Positions 8,723-17,452 of a stretch of 64,000 nucleotides of DNA are shown here, one piece after another. The stretch covers positions 434,001 to 498,000 of the forward strand of contig NZ_VCBA01000002.1 of NCBI RefSeq assembly GCF_007995245.1, read 5' to 3'. A model generated the notes under the pieces. It searched no databases and was not told the DNA's origin. It was given only the letters and a program-made list of their open reading frames with translations. A program made the position numbers and the translations under genes. Each line of letters starts with the position of its first letter. Position 1 is the first letter of the stretch. Origin of the DNA: Tateyamaria sp. syn59 (GTDB taxonomy: Bacteria > Pseudomonadota > Alphaproteobacteria > Rhodobacterales > Rhodobacteraceae).

Positions 8723-9441
8723 ACCCGCCGCTGGGCGCATGGGGGCTGACGGGCACGCCCGTTCCCCTGCCCGGCGGACATCGCAACACAGTGCTGCGGG
8801 TGGGCGATCATGTCCTGAAAACCACGCGCCGGTCCGAAGCAGCCATGTCATGGCTTCTGCCGGTTATCGACGGGCTTGAGCGGGTTGGCCTGTCTGCACC
8901 CCGTCCGATCCGCAGCCTGCGCGGCACCCTGATCGTGGATGGATGGACTTGCGAGCCTTTCTTCAACGGCGCACGCTGCGATCCATCCTACCTGAAGCAG
9001 GTATGGCCCCGTTTTGCGCATGAGACACGAGGCATCCAACAACGGCAGGCCTTTGCGTCTGCGACCGCTCTCTTACACCTCCCCCGCGGCGGCGACATCA
9101 ATCTGACCCATCTTCCGCCGCCACTGACCCGCGCAATCCGAGCGGCTTGGTGGGCGCTCGACCGCAAACCGCCTTGCGTCACGCACGGGGACCTGAACGC
9201 TTCCAATCTGATCCGGGCCGACGACCGCGTCATCGTCATTGACTGGGATGAAGCACGCGTCGATCACCCCGGCTTCGACCGCGTGGCACTTGATCAGGGG
9301 ACTCCCGCAGAAAAACACGCAGCCACCGCCTGGGAAATCGCCTGCTCTTGGCGGATCGAACCCGACCATGCCCGCACGTTGGTCAAACCGTTCCTCGCGC
9401 ATCACACGCGGACCAGAAATGCCAACCACCCCTCTTGTTGA
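8719..9441 (+). CDS. Phosphotransferase-fold protein (TIGR02569/APH-like)
   Basis: The GTG start overlaps the pyc stop (GTGA), so translation is coupled to pyc. The 240-residue protein resembles a small aminoglycoside-phosphotransferase-like kinase. GTPVPLPGGHRNTVLRVGD looks like the nucleotide loop, and VTHGDLNASNLI followed by VIVIDWDEARVDHPGFD gives the Brenner HGDxxxxN and the metal-binding D motifs. It is shorter than most members. The substrate is unknown. Close coupling to pyc suggests a housekeeping rather than a resistance role, but that is inference. Confidence 0.75.
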   Translation: MNPPLGAWGLTGTPVPLPGGHRNTVLRVGDHVLKTTRRSEAAMSWLLPVIDGLERVGLSAPRPIRSLRGTLIVDGWTCEPFFNGARCDPSYLKQVWPRFAHETRGIQQRQAFASATALLHLPRGGDINLTHLPPPLTRAIRAAWWALDRKPPCVTHGDLNASNLIRADDRVIVIDWDEARVDHPGFDRVALDQGTPAEKHAATAWEIACSWRIEPDHARTLVKPFLAHHTRTRNANHPSC

Positions 9442-9469
9442 GCCGCACCATTCCGCGCAAGAAACAGGC

Positions 9470-9943
9470 ATGTCTAGCAAAACCCTTGGCGCCAGTCGCG
9501 ACCTGATTGTCATGGCCGTTCTCGGTTCCCTCCTCGCAGCGACGAGTTTGCTCGTCTATGGCCTGTTGGAAACCGCGCAATTCATCTGGATCACCATCGA
9601 GCCTGGCGAGGTCCCACGCAAAGGCGCCAAGGCGCTGGGGCTTGAGTTCATCGAAATCGTGGACCTTTTCCTGCTGGGCACCGTTTTCTACATCATTGCA
9701 CTTGGGCTGTATGACCTGTTCACCAGCTCCGATATCAACGTGCCCCGCTGGGTGACGATCACGGCGCTAGATGGCCGAAAAAACAAGCTGATCGCCGTGG
9801 GTATCGTGATCCTCGGCGTACTGTTCCTTTGGCAGTTCGCCGGCTGGAATGGCGAAACGGACCTTTTGGGCTACGGCATCGCCTACGCACTGGTAATCGC
9901 TGCGACGACGTATTTCCTGTCGACCACGAGGGGGTCAGAGTGA
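9470..9943 (+). CDS. UPF0114 (YqhA) family membrane protein
   Basis: The 157-residue integral membrane protein shows hydrophobic segments near residues 10-32, 60-80, 105-125 and 130-150. The pattern is typical of YqhA/UPF0114: a first helix followed by FIWITIEPGEV, then IEIVDLFLLGTVFYIIALGLY. The biochemical role of the family is unknown. The frame also contains an upstream ATG at 9419 that would overlap the kinase-like gene by 23 bases; 9470 is preferred because the family begins close to the first helix. It is the third gene of the pyc operon. Confidence 0.8.
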   Translation: MSSKTLGASRDLIVMAVLGSLLAATSLLVYGLLETAQFIWITIEPGEVPRKGAKALGLEFIEIVDLFLLGTVFYIIALGLYDLFTSSDINVPRWVTITALDGRKNKLIAVGIVILGVLFLWQFAGWNGETDLLGYGIAYALVIAATTYFLSTTRGSE

Positions 9944-10326
9944 GCACGTGTCTGGGATCTGTGTCGCTGATTGTGCCCGATTATGACGGCGCCATAGCGT
10001 TCTATTGCGATCAGATGGGATTCACTCTGATGGCCGACATCGACCAGGGGCGCAAACGCTGGGTCGAAGTGCGCCCGCCAGCAGGCGGACCGACCTTTGT
10101 GCTCGCCCGCGCAGACAATGACGCTCAGACAGCCGCCATCGGCAACCAGGGCGCAGGTCGCGTTTGGCTGTTCTTGCACACGGACGACTTCGCCCGGGAC
10201 CACGCGCGTCTCAGCGCAGCCGAGGGCATCACATTCGAGGAAGAACCGCGTGCCGAACCCTACGGCACGGTGGCCGTTTTCAGAGATCTCTTTGGCAACC
10301 GCTGGGACCTGATCCAAAAGAGCTGA
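9940..10326 (+). CDS. VOC (glyoxalase/bleomycin-resistance) family protein
   Basis: The GTG start overlaps the preceding stop (GTGA). The 128-residue single-domain protein has the betaalphabetabetabeta repeat of vicinal-oxygen-chelate proteins: VSLIVPDYDGAIAFYCDQMG opens the first module and RVWLFLHTDDFARDHARLSA the second, ending in FRDLFGNRWDLIQ. A His (LHTDDF) and a late Glu/Asp could be metal ligands. Family members include glyoxalases, epimerases and dioxygenases, and the substrate cannot be assigned. It is the last gene of the pyc operon. Confidence 0.85.
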   Translation: MSTCLGSVSLIVPDYDGAIAFYCDQMGFTLMADIDQGRKRWVEVRPPAGGPTFVLARADNDAQTAAIGNQGAGRVWLFLHTDDFARDHARLSAAEGITFEEEPRAEPYGTVAVFRDLFGNRWDLIQKS

Positions 10327-10512
10327 CGCAACGTGCCCAGGGTGACGGCGTGCATAGCCTTGCGAGACCCGCACCTGCAATTGGATCGAAGGGCAAAGCA
10401 TTTGTAGCTGGTCCAGAGAGACTTCGCCACTCAGTAAGTTTGTTTCATATGCCCTCACCGCGCAGCGACCAGGCAGCCTGCACGAAGTGCTCAAGAGAGC
10501 GTCAACTGTGGT

Positions 10513-10692
10513 CTATTTCCGAACCGCCTCGAAAGAAGCCGGGATGCTTTCAAGGGCACCTGAATGCACGTCCTCGCTCCCCTTAGCCAGTGGGCTAGGA
10601 AAGAGCGGCTGCGCGTCGCCCGAGGCGACACAACCCAGGGCGATGGCCAAGGCAAGGATCATGGATTTGGCTGTGGAAAGGCTGAGCGGCAT
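10513..10692 (-). CDS. Small putative exported protein
   Basis: A possible 59-residue protein with a basic N-terminus, a hydrophobic segment (MILALAIALGCVASGDAQ) and a likely signal-peptidase site after SGDAQ. AAGGA lies a few bases before the ATG at 10692. An in-frame upstream start at 10725 overlaps the stop of the next upstream frame as ATGA. I do not recognise a family. The mature part would have only about 40 residues, so this call is weak. Confidence 0.35.
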   Translation of the reverse strand: MPLSLSTAKSMILALAIALGCVASGDAQPLFPSPLAKGSEDVHSGALESIPASFEAVRK

Positions 10693-10721
10693 GATCTGGT
10701 CCTTCCTGTTGTGGGGTGTTT

Positions 10722-11084
10722 TCATTGGAAGACCTGCTCTGGAGCAACGGCCCGGACATCCGCTGCCAGAGTGAAAAGGCCGGGCTGCGTATCATCAACG
10801 GCGGCGGCAACGGCCAAACCGGCGTTCTGTGCAAATCGAGATGACTGAGGCCACCGGACGCGAACCAGCACCCAAAGAATTGCCGTGAATTCGAAATCAG
10901 GTAGACCCAGCCAGACCATCGTCACTTCACGCGCAGGCTTGTGCCCCGGCACGTTGGCCCACTCGACAAGGGCCATCATGCCGGGGCGATGCGATCCATC
11001 ATGCGCCGCAACCGGGGGGAAGATCGAAACGCAGGTCCATATCGGGATCGGGACCGCACATATGCGCCGTGAGTGGTTGGTCAT
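10722..11084 (-). CDS. Hypothetical small protein
   Basis: A 120-residue frame with no recognised domain. It has one moderately hydrophobic stretch (FTAILWVLVRV) and an Ala/Val-rich C-terminus. Its stop overlaps the longer start of the downstream small exported protein by four bases, which is the main support for calling both. No clear ribosome binding site precedes the ATG at 11084, and an internal start is possible. Confidence 0.35.
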   Translation of the reverse strand: MTNHSRRICAVPIPIWTCVSIFPPVAAHDGSHRPGMMALVEWANVPGHKPAREVTMVWLGLPDFEFTAILWVLVRVRWPQSSRFAQNAGLAVAAAVDDTQPGLFTLAADVRAVAPEQVFQ

Positions 11085-11204
11085 GGCAGTTCAACGGCAT
11101 GGGTCCGGCATTCCGTCGCGGCAGCAGAACTTTTTTGCCGGCTCGGCACATTTTCCCCTTGCAGGCGCGGCGCGCTGTAAGTATCTCACGCCTCACCCAA
11201 GGAA

Positions 11205-11279
11205 GCGGGCGTAGCTCAGGGGTAGAGCATAACCTTGCCAAGGTTAGGGTCGGGCGTTCGAATCGCCTCGCCCGCTCCA
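11205..11279 (+). tRNA. tRNA-Gly (GCC)
   Basis: A full cloverleaf is visible: acceptor GCGGGCG pairs with CGCCCGC, D arm TAGCTCAGGGGTAGAGCA, anticodon loop with GCC between AACCT and AGGTT, T arm with GTTCGAATC. Discriminator T and encoded CCA end at 11279. A terminator follows about 30 bases downstream. Confidence 0.97.
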
Positions 11280-11306
11280 ACATCCTCCCAAACGGGAGTG
11301 AAAAGC

Positions 11307-11332
11307 AGGTCACCTTCGGGTGGCCTTTTTCA
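11307..11332 (+). terminator. Rho-independent terminator of tRNA-Gly
   Basis: AGGTCACC-ttcg-GGTGGCCT forms an eight-pair stem with a TTCG tetraloop and runs into five T residues. Confidence 0.9.
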
Positions 11333-11493
11333 TTTTTCACAAGGCAAATGTTGCATCGGAATCACGGTGCACAACCCTCCATTTCCTCTCCGTAGACACT
11401 CAATGTGAAGCGCATTAGCGTCAGCCCATGCGGGCATGCCTGCATCAAAACAGACGCCCGAAACGGGCTGGAAATGGACAGAGCAGGTTAAAC

Positions 11494-12204
11494 ATGAACA
11501 AAATGATCAGCGCCGTGCTGGGCGTGACCCTTCCTCTTGCGGGTACCGCACAAGCCGTTGAAATCACCGGCGGTTCGGTACAGCTGAAATACTCCGCCTT
11601 CACGGAAGAAACGGACCTTGACCGCATCAATCTCGAAGGATCGATGGAGATCGGTTTTAACCGGTCGTTCAGCACTCAAATCGATATCGGGCACAACAAT
11701 TTTGGTGAAACGGACCTTGATGGCACCAATCTGGGTCTGCACGGCATTTACCACCTGAACGACACGACATCGCTGGGTGCCTTCTACACACGCGAAGACG
11801 TCGAGAATGTGGACATTGACATCTACGGTGTCGAGGCCGGGTTCGAAACCGGAGCATTTGCCATCGAGGGCTTCCTTGGCCAAGCGGATGCCGAGAACGA
11901 GGATGAAACGATTTTCGGGTTTGAAGGGCGCTATGCATTCAATTCGGGCATCGGGCTGTCCCTTGGCTACGAGGATATCGGCAGCGGCTCTACTGTGAAC
12001 GTCGCGACCACAACGATCCGGGTTGACCGGGATGTCACGAGCAACCTGAACCTGTTTGCGGAAATCGGCCAGACCAGCTTTGACACCGCTATCGGTGACC
12101 TGGACGAGACATTTGTCGGGATCGGCGGTCGCATTGTTTTCGGCGCGGAGCGCGGTGCGACGTTCAACCAGCGTGGGTTGCTGCGCATCCTGCCCGGCGG
12201 CTAA
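11494..12204 (+). CDS. Outer-membrane beta-barrel (porin-like) protein
   Basis: The 236-residue product has a signal peptide (MNKMISAVLGVTLPLAGTAQA, cut after AQA). The rest alternates short amphipathic strands with acidic turns (for example GIYHLNDTTSLGAFYTREDV and FAIEGFLGQAD), typical of a porin-like barrel of about 10-12 strands. Glycines and aromatics flank the strands. The C-terminus is LRILPGG, without the usual terminal Phe, which is odd for a BAM substrate. The start at 11494 was chosen because it opens the signal peptide. The gene appears monocistronic, with a stem-loop at 12218-12246. Confidence 0.75.
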   Translation: MNKMISAVLGVTLPLAGTAQAVEITGGSVQLKYSAFTEETDLDRINLEGSMEIGFNRSFSTQIDIGHNNFGETDLDGTNLGLHGIYHLNDTTSLGAFYTREDVENVDIDIYGVEAGFETGAFAIEGFLGQADAENEDETIFGFEGRYAFNSGIGLSLGYEDIGSGSTVNVATTTIRVDRDVTSNLNLFAEIGQTSFDTAIGDLDETFVGIGGRIVFGAERGATFNQRGLLRILPGG

Positions 12205-12217
12205 ACAGGAACATGGC

Positions 12218-12246
12218 GCGACCTCGGTCTGATGGGCCGGGGTCGC
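12218..12246. terminator. Stem-loop between convergent porin-like and Lrp-domain genes
   Basis: GCGACCTCGG pairs with CCGGGGTCGC (one G-U pair) around a nine-base loop. No T-run follows, so it may be a factor-assisted terminator serving either strand. Confidence 0.5.
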
Positions 12247-12267
12247 ACGCTGGTGTGATGCGATCGG

Positions 12268-12507
12268 TCAGAAGACCTTGAATGTCATCGTTGTCAGCGA
12301 CCGTTCTATTCCTTCGATGTCGAGCAACTCATCATTGATGTATTTGCCAACGTCCTGACCTTCGGGGATGTAAACCTTCATCAACAGATCGTAGTCGCCG
12401 GAGGTCGAGTACAGTTCTGAGTGGATTTCACGTAGGGCGATCTCTTCGGCGACCTTGTAGGTCGAACCGGGGCGGCAGCGGATCTGGATGAAGACGCAGG
12501 TGGTCAT
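12268..12507 (-). CDS. Stand-alone Lrp/AsnC ligand-binding (RAM) domain protein
   Basis: The 79-residue protein consists only of the effector-binding domain of Lrp/AsnC regulators; the helix-turn-helix is absent. It runs VFIQIRCRPGSTYKVAEEI, then GDYDLLMKVYIPEG, then IEGIERSLTTMTFKVF, matching the alphabeta-sandwich with the GDYDL ligand loop. AAAGG lies eight bases before the start. Stand-alone RAM proteins can bind amino acids or form mixed oligomers with full Lrp proteins. Its position divergent from hisB is suggestive, but no link is proven. Confidence 0.88.
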   Translation of the reverse strand: MTTCVFIQIRCRPGSTYKVAEEIALREIHSELYSTSGDYDLLMKVYIPEGQDVGKYINDELLDIEGIERSLTTMTFKVF

Positions 12508-12647
12508 GAATGTGGCCTTTGATCAGGTGGGCTTGGGACCGTAGTGGCACGTCTGCACAGGTCCCCGCAAGCATCGCTGCCCGCCCCTTGGCGGCGCTGG
12601 CTGGCACGCCTATAGAGGCGCGTGACGAATTTGGCAGGAGGCGCGCA

Positions 12648-13235
12648 ATGCGCAAAAGCACCCTCACCCGCACCACGGCCGAAACGGACATCTCGGTCAC
12701 GCTCGATCTGGATGGCACCGGCCGCTACGACAATGAAACGGGTGTGGGGTTCTTTGACCACATGCTAGACCAGTTGGCGCGTCACGCGCTCATCGACATG
12801 ACCGTGCGGTGCAAGGGCGACCTGCACATCGACGACCACCACACGGTCGAGGATGTGGGCATTGCCATCGGGCAAGCGCTGAGCCAAGCCGTTGGAAACA
12901 AGAAGGGAATCCAGCGCTACGGATCCTGCCTGTTGCCCATGGATGACGCGCTTGTGCGGGCGGCGCTGGACCTGTCGGGAAGGCCTTTCCTTGTGTGGAA
13001 CGTGGACCTGCCGACGCCCAAGATCGGGACGTTCGACACCGAGCTGGTGCGTGAGTTTTTTCAGGCTTTGTCCACTCATGGCGGTATCACGCTGCACGTG
13101 GACATGCTGCATGGGCTGAACAGTCACCACATTGCCGAAGCGGCGTTCAAGGCGGTTGCGCGGGCGTTGCGGATGGCGCTGGAGGTTGATCCGCGCACGG
13201 CCGATGCCATCCCCTCGACCAAGGGCAGCCTATGA
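12648..13235 (+). CDS. hisB: Imidazoleglycerol-phosphate dehydratase
   Basis: The enzyme catalyses the seventh step of histidine synthesis, dehydrating imidazole glycerol phosphate with Mn ions. The 195-residue monofunctional form lacks the phosphatase domain of enteric HisB. Metal-binding motifs are present: [22 protein letters not shown] and [21 protein letters not shown] precedes the ATG at 12648. The stop overlaps the hisH start by four bases. Confidence 0.97.
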   Translation: MRKSTLTRTTAETDISVTLDLDGTGRYDNETGVGFFDHMLDQLARHALIDMTVRCKGDLHIDDHHTVEDVGIAIGQALSQAVGNKKGIQRYGSCLLPMDDALVRAALDLSGRPFLVWNVDLPTPKIGTFDTELVREFFQALSTHGGITLHVDMLHGLNSHHIAEAAFKAVARALRMALEVDPRTADAIPSTKGSL

Positions 13236-13870
13236 GCCTGACGGTTCTGATTGATTACGAGAGCGGCAACCTGCACTCGGCGGAAAAGGCGTTTGAGCGC
13301 ATGGCGCGCGAGGCGGATGCGGGCACTGTCGTTGTAACCTCGGATGCCGATGTGGTGGCCAAGGCCGACCGGATCGTGCTGCCGGGCGACGGGGCCTTTC
13401 CTGCCTGTGCAGCGGCGTTGGCGGCGTCAGGGATGCAGGATGCACTGATCGAAGTCGTTGAGAACAAAGGGAAACCCTTTCTTGGTATCTGTGTTGGCAT
13501 GCAGCTGATGGCGTCCTGGGGCCGAGAGTATACTGACACGCCCGGTCTGGACTGGGTCGATGGAGAGGTGGTGCATATCGCCCCGTCCGATCCGGCGCTG
13601 AAGGTGCCGCATATGGGCTGGAATGATCTGGTTCTGGATGCGGCGCACCCGGTGTTTGACGGCGTTCAGACGGGCGATCACACCTACTTTGTCCACTCCT
13701 ATCACTTTCAAGTGGCCGACCCCACATTGCGGTTGGCGCATGTGAATTATGGTGGTGATGTCACCGCTGTGGTGGGGCGCGATACGATGCTGGGGATGCA
13801 GTTCCACCCGGAGAAAAGCCAGGATGTGGGGCTGCGCATGATCCGCAACTTCCTGACCTGGGCGCCATGA
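13232..13870 (+). CDS. hisH: Imidazole glycerol phosphate synthase, glutaminase subunit
   Basis: HisH hydrolyses glutamine and passes ammonia to HisF. The 212-residue class I amidotransferase has the nucleophile Cys in LGICVGMQL, the catalytic His-Glu pair in FHPEKSQ, and the oxyanion strand region [14 protein letters not shown] overlap with hisB couples translation. Its partner hisF is on the opposite strand 570 bases away, which is not the usual same-strand order. Confidence 0.97.
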   Translation: MSLTVLIDYESGNLHSAEKAFERMAREADAGTVVVTSDADVVAKADRIVLPGDGAFPACAAALAASGMQDALIEVVENKGKPFLGICVGMQLMASWGREYTDTPGLDWVDGEVVHIAPSDPALKVPHMGWNDLVLDAAHPVFDGVQTGDHTYFVHSYHFQVADPTLRLAHVNYGGDVTAVVGRDTMLGMQFHPEKSQDVGLRMIRNFLTWAP

Positions 13871-14072
13871 CATGCGGGTTTGCCGGACGGGGTGTATCGC
13901 GGGCCAGCGTTTACCTTGTTTTCATGGAGATCGACGCCAGAAACAGGGTGTCACCACCCGTGCACAATGCTTGCACAACCTGTGCACCGCGATCGGGCGA
14001 TGACTGCGGGGGTAACCTCACGTGCGGTGACCCGATGGACGCCTTGCGGCGGCGCGATTCACTCTGACGGAT

Positions 14073-14123
14073 GAGGGGTTCCACCCCTCAAACTCCCCGC
14101 CGTGTTTTCAAAGAGAAGAAAAC
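14073..14123. repeat. Two hairpins in the hisH-hisE convergent gap
   Basis: GAGGGGT-tcc-ACCCCTC (14073-14089) and GTTTTC-aaagagaa-GAAAAC (14104-14123). They lie in the 260-base gap 13871-14130, where I see no gene. They probably end transcription from one or both sides, but neither has a canonical T-run. Confidence 0.5.
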
Positions 14124-14130
14124 GTTACGG

Positions 14131-14445
14131 TCAATCCGCCGTGCGGGCGGCCTTTTCGGTCAGGCCGGACGTGCCCTGGCGGCGGCCGAGTTCTTCCATA
14201 ACGTCTTCCAGCGCGATATCGCGTGCAGCCAGCATCACGAGGAGGTGGTAGAGGACATCCGCCGCCTCTGAGGTCAGGGCGGTCTTGTCATTCTTCACCG
14301 CTTCAATAATGGCTTCGACCGCTTCTTCGCCGAATTTCTCGGCGCATTTTTCGGGGCCCTTGGCGAGCAGTTTGGCCGTCCAGGAACTGTCGGGGTCTGC
14401 GCCTTTGCGGGCCTCGATGGTGGCGAAGAGGTCGTCCAATGTCAT
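14131..14445 (-). CDS. hisE: Phosphoribosyl-ATP diphosphatase
   Basis: HisE hydrolyses phosphoribosyl-ATP to phosphoribosyl-AMP, the second histidine step. The 104-residue MazG-like all-alpha protein carries the metal-binding helix [14 protein letters not shown] and the second acidic motif [14 protein letters not shown]. It overlaps hisF by four bases (ATGA) and is the last gene of that unit. A separate hisI is not in the window. Confidence 0.96.
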   Translation of the reverse strand: MTLDDLFATIEARKGADPDSSWTAKLLAKGPEKCAEKFGEEAVEAIIEAVKNDKTALTSEAADVLYHLLVMLAARDIALEDVMEELGRRQGTSGLTEKAARTAD

Positions 14446-15203
14446 GTCAGCCTCATCGGGATGCCTGCGGCAGCCATGTGGGCCTTGGCTTGCGCAATGG
14501 TGTAGTCGCCGAAGTGGAAGATGGAGGCGGCAAGCACGGCGGATGCGCCGCCTTCGGTCACGCCGTCAACGAGGTGGTCGAGCGTTCCGACCCCACCGCT
14601 GGCGATCACCGGGATCGGCACAGCATCGGAGATGGCGCGGGTGAGCGGCAGGTTGAACCCCGCACGCGTGCCGTCGCGGTCCATGGAAGTGAGCAGGATC
14701 TCCCCTGCCCCCTTCTCTGCTGCTGTGCGGGCAAACTGCACGGCATCGATGCCAGTGGGTTTACGCCCACCGTGCGTGAAGATCTCCCAGCGGCCCGGCT
14801 CCACCGTCTTGGCGTCGATGGCGCAGACGATGCACTGGCTGCCGAACTGGTCGGCTGCGCGCGCCAGAACGTCGGGATCGGCCACGGCGGCGGAGTTGAA
14901 CGACACCTTGTCGGCACCTGCGAGCAGCAATGCGCGCACGTCCGCCACCGTACGGACACCACCGCCCACCGTCAGGGGGATGAAGCATTGTTCTGCCGTG
15001 CGTCGGACCAGGTCGAACATCGTGCCCCGGTTTTCATGGGTGGCGTGGATATCGAGAAAACAAAGCTCGTCCGCGCCAGCTGCGTCATAGGCGCGTGCGG
15101 CCTCGACCGGGTCGCCGGCGTCGATGAGGTCGACGAAGTTCACGCCCTTGACCACGCGGCCATCGGCGACATCAAGGCAAGGGATGATGCGAGTTTTCAA
15201 CAT
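14442..15203 (-). CDS. hisF: Imidazole glycerol phosphate synthase, cyclase subunit
   Basis: HisF closes the imidazole ring using ammonia from HisH, forming IGP and AICAR. The 253-residue beta-alpha barrel begins [20 protein letters not shown] with the catalytic Asp (CLD), and carries [16 protein letters not shown] and PVIASGGVG phosphate loops. The second catalytic Asp is in [11 protein letters not shown]. It sits directly before hisE with an ATGA overlap. Confidence 0.97.
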   Translation of the reverse strand: MLKTRIIPCLDVADGRVVKGVNFVDLIDAGDPVEAARAYDAAGADELCFLDIHATHENRGTMFDLVRRTAEQCFIPLTVGGGVRTVADVRALLLAGADKVSFNSAAVADPDVLARAADQFGSQCIVCAIDAKTVEPGRWEIFTHGGRKPTGIDAVQFARTAAEKGAGEILLTSMDRDGTRAGFNLPLTRAISDAVPIPVIASGGVGTLDHLVDGVTEGGASAVLAASIFHFGDYTIAQAKAHMAAAGIPMRLT

Positions 15204-15235
15204 GGCGCTCTGGTAGCGTGGATTGGTTGTCGGGG

Positions 15236-15296
15236 AAAGGGGCTCTGCCCCTCGGCGCTGTGCGCCTCACCCCGGGATTTTTTGAAACAGGGAAGG
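15236..15296. repeat. Intergenic palindromic repeat, copy A
   Basis: Holds AGGGGCTCTGCCCCT, then a GC-rich stem, then ATTTTTTGAAACAGGGAA. The reverse complement (TTCCCTGTTTCAAAAAAT, then GGGG, then two short palindromes) matches the copy at 25814-25872. It lies in the 190-base gap between divergent hisF and the DUF302 gene. Confidence 0.65.
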
Positions 15297-15394
15297 AGCG
15301 GACGCCCGCGCATCACGGCGCGCTCACGGAAAGGTGCGTGGCGTCTGCTGGTGGCTATGTCAGGTATGCGGCATTGCAATGAAGGAGACGCGAC

Positions 15395-15847
15395 ATGCGG
15401 ATTTTGATGGCCCTTGTGGTCGGTGTTTTTATGGCGGGGACTGCGATGGCGGGTGACAATGGAATCATTCGCAAGGAATCTGCGCAGAGCGTGGATGAAA
15501 CCATGGATGCGTTGCAGACGGCCCTTGAAGGCGCAGGTCTGACGATCTTTGGTCGTGTGGATCACGGCGCGGGCGCCGAGGGTATCGGCGAGGACATTGG
15601 AGCTTCGCAGCTTTTGATCTTTGGCAATCCGAAACTGGGCACGCAGGCCATGCTGGATGACCGCGGGGCCGGTCTGTTTCTGCCCATGAAGGTCGCCGTG
15701 TTCGAGGATGAGACCGGTAAGACCATGATCGCCTATGAGGACCCGGCCACGATGCTGGGCAAGCTGGGTGGTGTGGCTGAGGATGCCGCGTACATCCAGA
15801 CCATGACCGGTGCTTTGGCCAAGTTCACCGATGGGGCGGCGCAATGA
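15395..15847 (+). CDS. Exported DUF302 family protein
   Basis: The 150-residue product has a signal peptide (MRILMALVVGVFMAGTAMAG). A DUF302 fold follows: SVDETMDALQTALEGAGLTIFGRVDHG, QLLIFGNPKLGTQAML, LPMKVAVFEDETGKTMIAYEDP. The Cys/Asp pattern of better-known DUF302 sulfur or heme proteins is not visible. GAAGGAG precedes the start. The gene is inserted among the his genes on the opposite strand. The role of the family is unknown. Confidence 0.85.
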   Translation: MRILMALVVGVFMAGTAMAGDNGIIRKESAQSVDETMDALQTALEGAGLTIFGRVDHGAGAEGIGEDIGASQLLIFGNPKLGTQAMLDDRGAGLFLPMKVAVFEDETGKTMIAYEDPATMLGKLGGVAEDAAYIQTMTGALAKFTDGAAQ

Positions 15848-15850
15848 GCG

Positions 15851-16141
15851 CTAGCGCCGTCTGGCTCGGGTCCAGAGATCGACGCAGATCTGGATGACCA
15901 GCACCAACAGGATCGCGGCCCCCACGGGGACCGTGATCAACATGAACCAGCCCATCACAAACATGCCCGAGAGCGTCTCGCCCCGGTCCTTGCCCCAGAT
16001 CACGCAGGGGTTCGAGAACCCTTCGTGCAGCGTGCATCCGTGTGCGTCGGCCAGCCAGCTTGAGACCGCCACGCTGAGGATTGGCAGGGCGCAGATCACC
16101 AGCAGGATGATGAGAACGGAATATGGCGCCCGCCGTCTCAT
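15851..16141 (-). CDS. Small two-helix membrane protein behind hisA
   Basis: The 96-residue product has two transmembrane segments: residues 7-30 ([20 protein letters not shown]) and about 63-88 ([22 protein letters not shown]). The loop between has two Cys ([19 protein letters not shown]), which could form a periplasmic disulfide. It overlaps hisA by four bases and ends three bases from the convergent DUF302 stop. Function unknown. The coupling to hisA appears structural rather than metabolic. Confidence 0.8.
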   Translation of the reverse strand: MRRRAPYSVLIILLVICALPILSVAVSSWLADAHGCTLHEGFSNPCVIWGKDRGETLSGMFVMGWFMLITVPVGAAILLVLVIQICVDLWTRARRR

Positions 16142-16854
16142 CCCAGCGCGTCAAGTGCCGCTTTGAGATCGATGGCGCCGTCATACAGCGCGCGCCCGGA
16201 TATGGCGCCGGAAATGACGCCGGTGTCTTTGAGCGCGATGAGATCGGCGAGCGACGCGACACCTCCCGATGCGATGACAGGGATGGTAACGGCGTCCGCC
16301 AGCGCTTGAGTGGCGGGAATGTTGGGGCCGCCCATCGCTCCATCACGGTTGATGTCTGTGTAGATGATGGCGGCGACGCCTGCGTCCTCGAACGACTTGG
16401 CGAGGTCGGTGGCGTCCACGTCCGTTTCGGTGGCCCAGCCCTTGGTTGCGACCTTCCCCCCGCGTGCGTCGATGCCGACGGCGACGTGACCGGAGAAGGC
16501 CTTGGCCGCCTCGCGCACCAGATCTGGGTTTTCGACGGCCACAGTGCCGAGGATCACGCGCTGGAGGCCCTTGGACAGCCACATCTCGATCGTGGCCATG
16601 TCGCGGATGCCTCCGCCGAGTTGAGCGGGGACCTTGCACTCCTGCAGGATGGCCTCGACCGGAGCGGCGTTGACCGGCTCTCCCGCAAAGGCGCCATTCA
16701 AGTCGACGAGGTGAAGCCATGCGCAGCCCGCTTCGACAAAGCTGCGGGCTTGCGCTGCCGGGTCGTCGTTGAAGACCGTGGCGCGGTCCATGTCTCCGTG
16801 TACCAGCCGCACGGCGTTCCCGTCTTTGAGGTCGATGGCGGGGTAGAGGATCAT
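16138..16854 (-). CDS. hisA: Phosphoribosylformimino-AICAR ribotide isomerase
   Basis: HisA performs the Amadori isomerisation that supplies the HisF substrate. The 238-residue beta-alpha barrel begins [17 protein letters not shown] with the catalytic Asp (AID), carries QLGGGIRD and [14 protein letters not shown] (second Asp), and ends with [10 protein letters not shown]. The first gene of a two-gene unit with the small membrane protein. Its orientation is opposite to hisB and hisH. Confidence 0.97.
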   Translation of the reverse strand: MILYPAIDLKDGNAVRLVHGDMDRATVFNDDPAAQARSFVEAGCAWLHLVDLNGAFAGEPVNAAPVEAILQECKVPAQLGGGIRDMATIEMWLSKGLQRVILGTVAVENPDLVREAAKAFSGHVAVGIDARGGKVATKGWATETDVDATDLAKSFEDAGVAAIIYTDINRDGAMGGPNIPATQALADAVTIPVIASGGVASLADLIALKDTGVISGAISGRALYDGAIDLKAALDALG

Positions 16855-16986
16855 GGTTGCTGACCTTTCATGCGTTTAACGGCGTCCTCGCACCTCCCGC
16901 CCGGATTTGCAACGCGACCCAAGGTCATTCTTGCCAGCGCGCCCTGCGATGGCTCACAGTCCGGCGCACTACGGAGGAAACACTCA

Positions 16987-17370
16987 ATGAAATATCTGAT
17001 TGCAGCCGCATGCGTGGCCGTCGCGGGCGCAGGGATGGCGCTGGCCGATCCTGTTGTCGGCACCTGGAAAACACAAGTGGATGACGGTGCATATGCCCAT
17101 GTCGCCATGAGCAAATGCGGCGCGAAAATCTGTGGCAAGATCGCCAAAGCCTTTGACGCCAACGGCCCGATCGCGTCGGAAAATGTCGGGAAACAGCTGG
17201 TGTGGGACATGGAACCACAGGGCAACGGAAGCTACGCGTCCGGCAAGATCTGGCAGCCCTCGACCGGCAAGGTTTTCAAGTCGAAAATGGCATTGAGCGG
17301 CAACACGTTGAACGTGTCGGGCTGTGTCGGACCCTTCTGCAAGAAACAGACGTGGTCGCGCGTCAACTGA
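16987..17370 (+). CDS. Exported DUF2147 family protein
   Basis: The 127-residue product has a signal peptide (MKYLIAAACVAVAGAGMALA) and the DUF2147 beta-sandwich: DPVVGTWKTQVDDGAYAHV, a paired Cys loop SKCGAKICGKI, SGKIWQPSTGKVFKSKM and VSGCVGPFCKKQTWSR. GGAGGAAAC lies just before the ATG at 16987. The family is widespread in envelope or lipid contexts, but its activity is unknown. It is divergent from hisA. Confidence 0.9.
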   Translation: MKYLIAAACVAVAGAGMALADPVVGTWKTQVDDGAYAHVAMSKCGAKICGKIAKAFDANGPIASENVGKQLVWDMEPQGNGSYASGKIWQPSTGKVFKSKMALSGNTLNVSGCVGPFCKKQTWSRVN

Positions 17371-17393
17371 TCAATTGATCGACTGATGTGAAT

Positions 17394-17427
17394 GTCCCGT
17401 GCCTTTGAGGTGCGGGGCTTTTCTTTT
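17394..17427. terminator. Terminator after the DUF2147 gene
   Basis: CCCGTGCC-tttga-GGTGCGGG forms a stem with two G-U pairs, followed by GGCTTTTCTTTT. It lies between convergent genes; the T-run serves the plus strand. Confidence 0.75.
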
Positions 17428-17452
17428 CAGGGTTTCGATCCGGCGCACGCGG

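Noticed and set aside
17369-17380. GATCAATTGATC palindrome as an FNR-type site
   Set aside because: It overlaps the DUF2147 stop codon and does not fit TTGAT-N4-ATCAA.
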